From contig VZRS01010758.1 in NCBI GenBank assembly GCA_013398055.1, positions 248,001-312,000 on the forward strand: DNA of 64,000 nucleotides. Direction: 5' to 3'. The notes below the pieces were generated by a model. That model saw only the letters and a program-made list of their open reading frames with translations, had not been told where the DNA came from and searched no databases. This document shows, in pieces, positions 26,051 through 37,000 of this stretch (the first letter of the stretch is position 1; each line of letters begins with the position of its first letter). The position numbers were made by a program, and so were the translations under genes. Source of the DNA: Ifrita kowaldi. Its lineage: Eukaryota; Chordata; Aves; Passeriformes; Cinclosomatidae.

Positions 26051-28422
26051 AGAAAAGTGTTTACATTTTAAGTAGTCACTGAAAATATTGGATAAAACCT
26101 GAAAACAGGCTTTTCTTTCATCTATTATTTTCTTGTACTGTGCTGAAGAAATACTATATCTAAGTATTCAACACAGACTCACTTTTTCATTTAAGTAAGA
26201 ACTAGCATATTCATTGTCTATGAATGTTTCAGCAGGAGGGAAGGAAATCTAGAAATATGGAAATCTCTAATTCTTAATAGGACAACAGTTCAACAGGACA
26301 CGAACCCAGAAGCTGGGAAGTGTTACAACCTCCCTTTCCTCCCAGCAGAGCCTTGTGCTGAGGGCTTGGGCTTTAGCTGGCTCCAGAGTGACTGCTGGAG
26401 TGGTGCTTGGAGCATCTTGCCAAGGCAGTGCCACACAGCCAGGACTAGAGTACCATCAGTAATGAGATAACTTTGGGCCATGTCACCCTTAAACAAAAAG
26501 GGATGCTGCTCCTACTGTTGGCAGCAGAGGACCTGAACAATCATATTTTTAAATGCGCTCACTGTGCTGCTATTTAAAGACATAAAGAGACAAATTTCCA
26601 ATCTGTCTTCACTGACCCCGAGACCCTTCCTATTCCAGCTTCACGTTGGTGCTTCTGCCTTAGGTCAGATGAATACAGAAGTCTCTACCTCTCTGTGACC
26701 TAACTGCTCGCACAATTTAATTTGTGGATTTGTACTGGCAGAATAAGAGGTCAGCTCCTGAAAACCCAGCTTTAATGTGACCTGTTGACAGCTTCTCAGA
26801 TATTGCCTATCTGCTACCCATAAGACAGTGCCTGTATTTTCTCCTCATAACAGTAACAAACCTCCCTTCATTCTCCAACCTGTCATCTTTTTGCCCTGTG
26901 AATTTCCAATAACATCCTGAAAAAAACCAGCAGAGGCTGAATGAAAGAGCTGAGAAAATACTGCAACCAATGCTCCTGCATAATCCTCTAAACCATGGCA
27001 TATATTAATATAAATCTATAATGAGAGCAAATCCCTGGAACAAAACAGCACAGGTTTTCCCTTGTCTATTTGTTTGGGTTTCTCTTTGTCACTCCGTGTA
27101 TGTTAATATAAAATACTGTAAGCAGAGGTACACATCCAATGCATTACTCTCAGCTAATGCATGCCTATGAGGCATTCCAGCTGCTCCTTCAACCTGAGCT
27201 GTTTTGTAATGCATGTGAACCTTGTTTGAGCTGGCATGATATAGTATCTGGAAGAGCAATTTAATGCAATCTCTCATCTGTTTCACTGATTGCAACCATT
27301 TAGTGCAATCTTAAAGAAAGATGATTAGAACTCTCTGGTTCTTAATGCTTAATTTATTTACATTCATGTCAGCTAGAGAGCCATTTCATTCATCTCCTAA
27401 ATGATAGCATAAAATCATTGAAAAATGATGTGCAATAAACATTATTATTATACTGCTGTCCTCACTAGCAGATAACAACTGCTGTCATTCGTAACACTGA
27501 TTGACCTATATGGAACTGGTCTTTAAATTCTAGCCATAATAAAACACATTACATGTATAACCATTCTGTATTGATGCCTGGCACAATAACAGGTTTTTAG
27601 TTAAAATAAAATTCAAGCACGACTGGCATTTCTGTGCAAGTAGGTTGAAACACAGCCATGCTTTGAAAGGAAAAAAGACGCGACACATAAATGTCATATT
27701 AGCTGAAAAGAAAGCGTGAGTTTTTGGAACCAGGATTGCATCCTAATTGGCACTTCTGGTGTTGTTGCCTGGTGCAGAGGCATTCATATTAGGCTGAACA
27801 AATGCCACATTTGCATTTCCGGTAAGTGATAACATTCTTCACGTTTCTCATGCAACTCTTGCTTAAAAAAGCATACCTGAGAAGTTATCTAAATTAGTCT
27901 GCCAGGAGAAATTACTATCTCATTCTCACTGGCAGAATTGGGAGGTGTTTTTTTTTATAATGATAGCCTTTATTCAAGGTAAAGAACCCTGCCAACAACA
28001 TTTGGGGGTATTAAAATTAGAGCAATATCAAAAGTTAAATTGCCTGCAAAAGATAGCTTCTAACAAAGCAGCAAACAACAGCCTGTGCCATCAAACACTA
28101 AGTATTTAACTAAGTTTCCAGTAAATGAGGATACTCATGAGTATAAACTTTATTTTTTAATAGCATAATACAGATATTTTGTATTTGCAATGCCATCAGG
28201 GGCTATTTCTTTTATTTGACAAAAATCAATATTTGTCATATGATTACTTCCTTCAAATGTACTGTACTATTAGAAAAGAAGGTATCCATTTTCCTTGGTG
28301 AAATCAAGTTACTAAATAATTGAAAGTTGCTCTTCATTCCAGCTGTGCAGTGTGGCTTCTAAGTTTCCAGTAAAAAAATTGGAAGTAAAAATAAGTTACT
28401 CCTGTATAATGCATGGATACAT
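26051..28422. other. Non-coding or intron
   Basis: AT-rich unique sequence. No recognised element. Confidence 0.4.
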
Positions 28423-28467
28423 GTAATAAATAAATACATAAATAGTAAATACATAAATAAATTAATT
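28423..28467. repeat. Degenerate (AAAT)n repeat
   Basis: Tetranucleotide AATA/AAAT units interrupted by ACAT and AGT over about 45 bases. Confidence 0.85.
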
Positions 28468-28646
28468 ATCATGTTTTAATTATACTCCCTCCCAGACATG
28501 ACACTGATTAGACCTACCAAGTTCCTCTAACAAGGAGCCTGGCATCAAAGAGCAGCTCTTCCCCAGGAAAAGACTATGTGAAACAGGCACTTTCTACTTA
28601 CACCAATTAAAAAACTTGTTACTTTTCAAATTTACAACATTGAAAG

Positions 28647-28702
28647 AGACAGACATACAGACGTTGGGACGGACGGATGAACAGATGGATGGATGGACAG
28701 AC
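28647..28702. repeat. Compound GACA/GGAC/GATG tetranucleotide repeat
   Basis: Adjacent GACA, GGAC and GATG units (GACAGACATACAGAC, then GGGACGGACGGATG, then GATGGATGGATGGACAGAC) form a compound minisatellite-like array of about 56 bases, strongly purine-biased on the plus strand. Confidence 0.85.
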
Positions 28703-29143
28703 TGTTTTCTCCACATTACACTACCTTGCCATCTGAATTGCTAGCTAAATTCCAGCCTGTCACACATGAGCAAACTCTGGATGGCCAGTGAGGTTTCCCG
28801 GGTGCCACTGTATTTTGCTCGTAAAACTGGTATTACCTGGAGAAACTGAGCCTAACTCTGACTACAGGCTGCACTCCCACAGCTGAAAAGCAAAAGAACA
28901 ACCCACTACATTTGATGGAGGCTGAAAATACTGCACACAAAATTTGTCACGTGTAATAAAAGAAACCCCACAGAAACAGAACTTTGAGTCCTTTATCAGA
29001 GAACTTGTACAATATCGGTACTTGAAAATTCCCAAAGAACTAACTAAATGAGGGTCAGTAAGTAGTTCCCACCACTATTTTGGACTACTGCTGTATTTAA
29101 TTATTTTGCCTTTATGCTTGATGATATTATTTCTGTATACTTA

Positions 29144-29158
29144 TACACACACACACAC
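29144..29158. repeat. (AC)7 dinucleotide repeat
   Basis: Short uninterrupted AC run after TTAT. Confidence 0.85.
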
Positions 29159-29760
29159 TTTTGTGGCAGAAGGGGATAAGGGAAGTGTTCAGAGAGAGAG
29201 CTGATGAGCTTGCAGATTGAGAGGGTGGTTACGTGAGCACAACCATAGGGATCTTTCAGCACCAATCAGCCCTGTGGAGTGATGGATTTCTGGGGGTACA
29301 GACCCTGTGAGTGCCTAAATGCCCACTCTCATGCAGAAAGGGGAATTATCTTAAAAAGCTGTACTTTTTTTTTTAAAAGAGTACTTTGCTCTTCAGTAAC
29401 CAAAATCCCTTACTCCCTGTATAATGCCATTTCTGTGACATAACTCTTTAACAATGAGGATCGCTATAAATAGCTATAGTTACTTATAAAACTGTAAAAA
29501 AAAGGCTCAAAACCACTAACAACCTACTCCAGACAATGGAGTTTCAGTCCAGACTCAAAAGTTGTACAAGTGGTATTGATTTTTCCCTTATAAATTTTCT
29601 GGTGTCTCTTACCAAGTTTAATGGCTTTCTCTTAAAATTCTGGATCTTCTGTCCTCTAGGAAGCCCATCTTGGGACTACTGGGATAGGAAGTTCAGAGCA
29701 AAGGTGGTTCAGGACTTGGTGCACCCACTTCTCTTTGCAAAGCACGGAAGTAAACCTCAC

Positions 29761-29821
29761 CTGGTACCAACAGGGGGCTCTGGCACCTTTCAGTATTCAT
29801 GCCTGACTTACACTGCATCAG
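29761..29821 (-). CDS. Candidate 61-nt exon of unknown gene
   Basis: The minus strand has a very strong acceptor (TTTTGTTCTTTTTCAG) and donor (GGTACCAG|GTGAGG). The only open frame is phase 0, LMQCKSGMNTERCQSPLLVP plus one base, which joins 25303-25364 to form a glycine codon at the junction. Both other frames stop within five codons. It is internal in the proposed chain and its function is unknown. Confidence 0.37.
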
Positions 29822-31002
29822 CTGAAAAAGAACAAAACAAGAGAAGTTTCTCTGATGTCCTCTCAGCATACGTAACTGATATGTGCTAACCTGAGTGTCT
29901 GAGGGCGAGAGATCTGGGGTTATCTTTGCATTTTAAGTCTCAAAGAATTCTTTAAAGCCCAGCAAAGTATTGCCCAAAATACCCAGGACTTCAATGATCC
30001 TCTTTGTTGAGTAGACCCACCCTGCCACTGCACAAGGAAAACTTGTTTTCTATTGAAAGTAAAGGTTCATCTGTTTCAAGTGAATTTAGAACAACTTCCA
30101 TTGCCTTGGCATTAGCTTTAGAGGTTTACCCTCTTTCCTCCATTTTGCCAGCAGAAAGGAGAGAGAAGAACATCTACTCCAGCTGTGCTGTCTCTCCAGC
30201 ATGATGTACACATCATCACCAAGAACAGCTTTCAACAGCTGGATAGCAGTCCTAAACTGGAGAAATTAAATTAGGAGTAGACAGTATTTGATATAAAAAA
30301 CCAAACTTCCCTGGTTTCCAATGACCATTTCTGCCTTCATCCAGCTAGACTACAACAGACTAACTGCTCCAGCTGTGCTTGTTTGTAGTTCGTCATACTT
30401 GCACAGTGCAGGAATGGATTCAAAAGCACTGGGACCAGCACTGTGCAGATCACCAAGACTTTCTATTAATGCTTTGTGATCACTAATACCGTGAGTACTA
30501 ACTACCCTGATTACCACAATTGTGAAAGGGGCTTCCTGATAAAAGCAGGTTTTGGTGCCAATTTAATGAATTCAAATTATATATCAGAGGTGAGGGAGCA
30601 GTGGAGGGAGCCATTAGTCAACCAAGCTGCTCTGAACTGGCCAACTCCAAACCAGGGATGTACAACTGTGTCAGCCAAGCAGGAAGTGTCTCTGCCTCCA
30701 GTCTCCCAAAAGTGGCATTCATCCATTCATTCACCCCTTTAGTTCCTATCCCACCCTTCCTGACTACTTAGGCTATGGGCACATGAATACATTGACTTTT
30801 GCAAGCCATCTCGATTTTAAAAAGCTGAAAATGACAACACAACTCCTAAAAGCATTGCAGGCTTACCTGAAGAACAGAAAAAACACATTGGGTGAGTTGG
30901 GGCAAATCATGTCACACTTCCAGTTGCTTACTTGCACAGTGTAATTTGCTGCAGGTTTATGACTTCTATGTCAGCTCCTTGCCCAGGGGTGCCTAGTCTT
31001 AC

Positions 31003-31074
31003 AAAGCCTGAGCTAGTCACACAGCAAGATTTAATGCCGATAACTGTACCTCCCAAATCCTTGTTATGTGTGTG
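31003..31074 (-). CDS. Candidate 72-nt exon of unknown gene
   Basis: The minus strand has acceptor CATCCTTTGCTATCCACAG and donor GGCTTT|GTAAGA. It is exactly 24 codons, phase 0 at both ends, reading HTHNKDLGGTVIGIKSCC and ending VTSSGF. The alternative frames contain stops. The phase agrees with 29761-29821 downstream. This is the 5'-most segment of the chain I consider reasonably supported. Confidence 0.33.
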
Positions 31075-33002
31075 CTGTGGATAGCAAAGGATGGAGCAGG
31101 GAAAAGGTAGCAACTACTCTCTTAAGCTCCTTTTGAAGCTTCTGGTATTTCATGGCTATCCGAGTGCCAATTAGGACTCTGATTTAAAGTTTCAGCAGTC
31201 CCCCAGGACAATAGCAGCCACAGCAGAAAGTAAATACTTGAGTTTTCCTTTGCCTTACACTGATCAAGGGAACACTGATGCCAATACATTTTCTCATTTC
31301 TCTGTTACTATTATTTGCAACCAAGAAATAACTTCTAGAGAGAATCAGGCAGAATGGTGAATTGGGCCCAGTGTGTTCCATGCTTAGGAAACAAATGAAG
31401 TTGCTATATCGTGCCAACCAAAACAAGGCTGCAAGAGTCAACCTACAGAGATAATTCCTTTTATCCTGTACAATAATTCCTCCACTGTACACCTAAGCAG
31501 AGCAGTTCCTCTTCTTACCAAATTGGCCCTTTCATTCTCCATGCTTTATAAATTATTGAGAAGAGCAGGCAAATTATGGGTCTGGAAGTGAACATGGTTC
31601 TGTTTTGTACAAAGCGTTGTGACCTTTTTCTGCTCTCCAATAACCAAAAAGTGTCTTGCTTTTAAAAGTTCAAACTTGTCATGTTGTTAATCCTGGAAGA
31701 TGACAAGCGCACACCATATATTTGAAAGATAATGGTTGGAAAATAAGAATGATATTAACATTCAAATTGATTAACCTTTGCAGGGATGTTGTATTATAGT
31801 GGCAGAAGATAGGCTGAATATCAACAATACAATTTCAGGTGTCTAGTTGAAGCTCTCTGATTCACCACAGACATCCATTTATTCCCTCCGCGTCAGGGCT
31901 AAATTTGACCCCCTTATGGCAACTGCTGCCTCCTCCACGGTTTCCTTTAACCTGTTTTAAGGCATGACACACTTTCAAACCACTACTATCCAAGCAGTGG
32001 TGCCAAGGATGGAAGACCAGGGTACTAGAAAACTTTTGACAATCTGTCTAGGTGCTCTACAGTTTTCACTCCGGGCTGGCATTTGTTGGAGCATCCTACA
32101 GGTATGGTCTCACCTCAGGCGGGGGTGCCAGGGCTCAGCCCAGAGACCTTCCCAGTGCACCTTTGCTGTGGCATCAGCCAGCACTGGGCACAACAGCCAT
32201 GTGATGCTACTGGCGACTGCTCCCTTTGGAAGACCTGAAATCAGCTTTTTGAGTGCTCGTTTGGCCCTTTAATCCAAAATCAGCAAGCTCAGCTTCAAGG
32301 CCATTGTGTCAGCCTCACTTCTCCGGTAAGCAAGGAAACAACAAACCTGCTTGAAGCTACTCCCCAGTCAGGCAGAGAGTCCAGCTGGAAGCAGCGAAGC
32401 CTTCCTCATGCCGAACTAGAGGGTCAAAAGGGTCAAATATGCTCGTGAAGATATTTGTAAAGGTTCCAAGATTTCTGAAATTCATCACAAAACTAATAAT
32501 AGTATTTTCATATCTGCCATTCAGTTTGGGCACCAGAATTTGGATTGTTGTGAGTTTTAATTATTTTTTTTTCTTTAAGAAAAATTGCTTCTTTTAGAGA
32601 GAACTATATCTCTTTTCTTTTAAAATCAGCAACCGGGAGTGTAAAATGAAGAATGAGAAACCTCAGATGCCTGAGAAAGACAATGAAGGCAGCTACACAT
32701 AGCAGCTTTTCCTCGTTTCCTATTCTGAGTCCATGTTTAAGATTGGGCTCGCACTGTGTTATGCAGCAGTATGAACCAAAGGAGCAAATGGCAACAATGA
32801 ACAAGTCTTGGAAAGAGAAATAGGAATTAGGGAATGGGATCTGCCCAGGAGAAAAAGTGAAAACTGCACCAATTTTATTGCTTTTGTATGTCCTGAAAAG
32901 GGAACAATGCAGAATAGTTAGGTGGACAATGATAGGCTACTTCATTTCATTGGAAAACGATCTGCTTCTCACAAACTTCACAAAAAGACAGTCTCTACTT
33001 AC
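31075..33002. other. Non-coding or intron
   Basis: Unique sequence. A GC-richer patch at 31960-32270 has a 102-codon plus-strand frame without family resemblance. An opposite-strand splice-like segment there does not fit the phase of the neighbouring candidates. Confidence 0.4.
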
Positions 33003-33280
33003 TTAAATCCAAAAAAGTTTTGCATCTAGGCTTGTGCTGCTTACACTATCTTTGGAAAACAGAAAAGTGATACCATTCTTTCCGTTACCTAGAAAGAAGC
33101 AGTCAAGGAAATAAAGCCCTGGCTAATAGGCATGCCTTAAAAAAAAAAGTAAGATGCAGGAGAAACCTAGATAGACTTAAAGGGTATTCAGCTTCCTACA
33201 GGCCAATTGCCTTCTCAGGCCATAAATTGTGAGAATGGGAACAACTAAAATCTGAAATTGCTTTTACGATTACTTCTTAC

Positions 33281-33331
33281 TGTTTGTGGAGCAGGTACAT
33301 TTTCAAAGGTATTACCATGACATGTCAAACT
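33281..33331 (-). CDS. Weak candidate 51-nt exon
   Basis: The minus strand has acceptor TTTCATCTTTTTAATCAG and donor CAAACA|GTAAGA. The single open frame is 17 codons, phase 0 at both ends (SLTCHGNTFENVPAPQT). It could precede 31003-31074 in phase. A shorter form using CATG|GTAATA would instead match the segment at 33003-33088. Evidence is splice signals and phase only. Confidence 0.22.
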
Positions 33332-33815
33332 CTGATTAAAAAGATGAAACATAAGAGTTTTACTTATAAGTAGTACTAAATAACTGGGTACTTTTTATCG
33401 CACAGAAAAGCTAGATTGGAATTTAGAAGTTGTATTGTTAAAGCTGCTGCTATTAGCCAGACATAAATATTTTAAAAATATTAACAAAGCTATCTATAAG
33501 CCACTAAAAGTGCATAGAGTTCAGATCCCGTTTCTATTTAAATAAATAAACACTTTGCCCGCAGCTTCTAGAGACACAGTTCAGTCTGGGAACTCTGTAG
33601 GCAGCAACTCATCTGGTACAGGTCATCTTACATTTCTATATGTTGTTCACCACCGATCTCCACCCCATCATCCTGCTTTCAGGCCTCTAATGGGCCCCAA
33701 AAATTTAACAAAAAAGTTAAAGGATGAAGAGTACTTCTTTACCTCACTGTGCTAAACACCAGGGTGAGAAAGGGAAAGCCTAAGGAACACTGCCCCCAGT
33801 CCACAGCATTATCAG

Positions 33816-34060
33816 ATCATAGAATCATAGAATATGCTGAGTTGGAAGGACCATTGATTCCAACTCCTGGTCCAGCACAGGACACGCCAAGAGTCCACCA
33901 TGTGCCTGAGTGTGCTGTCCAATTGCTTCTTGAACTCTGTCAGGCTTGCTGCTGTGACCATTTCCCTGAGGAGCCTGTTCCAGTGCTCGGGGTGAAAATT
34001 TTTTTCCAGATATTTAACCTAAACCTCCTCGATTCAGCTTCATGGCATTTCCTCTAAACC
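33816..34060 (-). mobile_element. CR1 LINE 3' fragment
   Basis: The plus strand begins ATCATAGAATCATAGAATAT, then GAGTTGGAAGGACCATTGAT and TCCAACTCCTGGTCCAGCAC. It continues with antisense CR1 ORF2 3' sequence (CTGAGGAGCCTGTTCCAGTG, then CAGATATTTAACCTAAACCT) up to about 34060. The orientation is minus with the 3' end at left. About 245 bases are retained. The plus-strand 102-codon frame across it is antisense to the element and not a gene. Confidence 0.93.
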
Positions 34061-37000
34061 TGTTAAAAGAGTGAAGGGATGGGTACTTTCCCCTCCTATT
34101 CTGCTTTTGGGGTACCAGACAACAAAAATCAGCTAGTGAACTACAACCAGCACTACACATCAGCTGCTAAACATATCACTTTGTTTTCCTTTGATAGTTC
34201 TCAGGGTACTTCCATATTGTTAATTCTGCTCAAATTGCAGTCATGGTAGCTTTATCCCATGTTATTAGTATGCCAGTGTATTTGCAATCCTTTAATAATT
34301 TAGGCACCATCTGACTGACCGTCTTCTAAATGACTGTCTTCTGTGAAGGTCCTCAATGCTTCTTTCATTTTATGAATATACAATAGGTTTTCCCCTGGGC
34401 TACCCTTTATTTTCTTGTACTTTTCTCTTTGTCCTGAATTTATACTCTATTTTTCACCCCTGCCCACTTCCCAATGAACCCATGCAATGTCCCCTTATAA
34501 ATGTGAGAAGAATACCCACATATCCCAGGGCAGTGCCCTTTCATCTAACAGCAACTTAAAGCAGCTAAGGGTCTACACACAATAAAGAAACTGCACAATG
34601 TTGCACCCAAACATCCTGTGACCTGGCAGTCTCTTTCCCCTAAAGAAAGGGAGAATAAGAAAAAAATAGCGTGCTTACATCACTGAATTTCAGTGCCTCC
34701 AAAGACCCTCCTGTCTTTCCTTAGGCAATGAAAATTAAATGTCTCCCATCCAAAACAAGTGGTGGAAGTTACCATACACTTCACATTCATCAATATCATC
34801 AAGAACTGAAACTTTCTTACAGCAGTTATTTCTTATGCTTCTCTTCCTATTTCTCTTCCTCCTTCCTATTCCTTCTCATGCTTTCAACAGGGCATCAAAT
34901 CTCTTCTCCCTTCCTCTACCAAGACAGCAAAGTCCCATCCAAATCTCTAGCTGAAACATTACCTGTCCACACTGAGGCTGCTGCTCCATGTTTTGCTGAA
35001 GTAACTACCAGGCATTTGGTAACCAAAGTATCTTTCTGCAGTGTGTGCTGCTTAATAAACAGCCCCGAAGAGTATTAAACGGGGATCCATGATGTACTCC
35101 TGAATGTCACCTCAGCTTGTAACATTCAGAGTGGAAACAGGTGGAATTCAGGTCTATTTCTTCCACATGAATGCAAATTTGTCACTGAACACCCACCCAG
35201 AATTGCTGTGAACTGCAGGACAGCAGTAACTTTGCACTAGAGACAAGGCTGGGCAGAAACTACTTGCTGCTCCCTCCCTGTTCCAGCTTACAAATAGTTG
35301 TCAACACATACAAACAGCTGGCTTCTTGCACAAAATCATCCACTGTTCTTCTGAAAGCATCACTGAGAGCAAAATACTGTGAGTGAATTCCTGCCTTCTG
35401 TGCATTATGTACAAATGCAGCATATTGTTACTATTCCCCTGCACATGGCTTGTTACAGAAAAATGTGGAGCAAGAAAGGGTTATGTAAGGCCTCCCTTTC
35501 ATACCTGTAAGGCCACAGACCTCACTGCAGCTTCTTGACCCAGTCAAAGCACGTTCCCTGCCATGAAGGACAAGCCTAGTGCTCCCAGAATGACAGATTC
35601 CCGAGGCATGAGGATCTATCTTCCTCCTCTGTCACTACTGGGCTGGAAGGAGATAGTCAGCAGATGGGAAACAAAACCTCATTTCTTAGGCCTGTATTAA
35701 CACTACATATTAAAATGTCTCTTCAGTGAGCAGGACTTCTGGGGCTGTGAATCAGCAAGGTTGTGAAAACTTCTCCGACAAACTTCTTTCGGGAATGAGA
35801 GCTACACAAAAGGTATTTTTTAACTGTAGTGACTTCCTGGATATTTTTTATTTATATAGTTATATCTATATGAAATTACTGATATTTCTATGTAGCAACA
35901 GACACAGCTCCCATATTTCTAACAAATGAGACTGTGTTACTAGATGTATACTGTGAATTGCCTGGAGAAACTACCACAGAGCTGTGTGTTTTATCACGCA
36001 AGTTGAAAACGAAATTGTTTTGTTCCCTTGTTGACTGCAATACACAAGAAACTCTGTAAACTCCCAATTACAGCTGCCACATTTTGCATGTTCCCTAGTC
36101 AATTCAAAGAAATAAAATGGATTTTTGAAATCATTATAATCTGAAGCAACTGGAAAATATGTGGGTGGAGCTGGTGTAAAGGTGGAGGAAGAAAAATGCA
36201 CCAGGATACATATAACAAAAACACACATTCTTTGAAGTTTATTGCTTACGTGCCTTTTGACGGAGAGGGATGCAGCAGCTGAGATGAATGATACAGTGTA
36301 AATCTGAAATCAGTTGTGCTTGGTGTGCGGTGTAATGCCAAGGTTTCAAATCTCCATTACTGGGTCCTGTACATCAGTTTTGACAGCAGCTGTTCAAAAG
36401 CCACAGAATCACTAGTCCCCCAAATGTCAAAACACAGACAGTCAAAATTACAGATGACAATTGCAAGGCTGTCTTAAAAAACTAAAATTAAAAGCTGAGG
36501 AGCTCAGCAAAGTAGCCAGATCATCCAGCCAAAAAGCCTTTTCCCAGTCAAAAGAGTCTCTGTGAAAGAGAAGGTATTCCACCAGCTTTTGCAACAGCTA
36601 ACCAAAAGCAATATAAAATGAGACCAGTGTGGAGAATTTAAGGGTCAATATTTGCAGTTATCATATTTTTCTACATTCCATTATGAAGGGCAAATTCTTT
36701 TTTCAGACAGCTGAATATATGAAGGAAACTTTTAAAGAAACTACGGATGTATCATCTCCGAGCACTCTAAAACCACACACAAATGCATGACCTTCAGGTG
36801 TCATAAATTCACCTTAAACATCTGAGATGAAGACTTATTCTCAGAGAAGTAGATGGCAGATTTGATTTCAACAGAGTATGGATTCCACTCTGTCAGATTT
36901 CCTAAAAAGCTTCAGGTTGATTTTATTTGCAGGTCAGGTTTCTAAGCCTGCAAGGTGCATTCAAGTTACATTTTCATTATTTTTCCCCAGTAGAAGAGCT

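Noticed and set aside
28837..28882. Minus-strand exon-like segment with a strong acceptor and donor
   Set aside because: Its only open frame ends in a phase that creates an early stop when joined to 25303-25364. It is evidence that good splice pairs occur here by chance.
31964..32272. GC-rich patch suspected as an old CR1 body or exon
   Set aside because: A few words resemble CR1 (TATGGTCTCACC), but the alignment does not continue and the splice-like minus frame does not fit neighbouring phases.
33749..34057. 102-codon plus-strand ORF
   Set aside because: Most of it is antisense to the minus-strand CR1 fragment.
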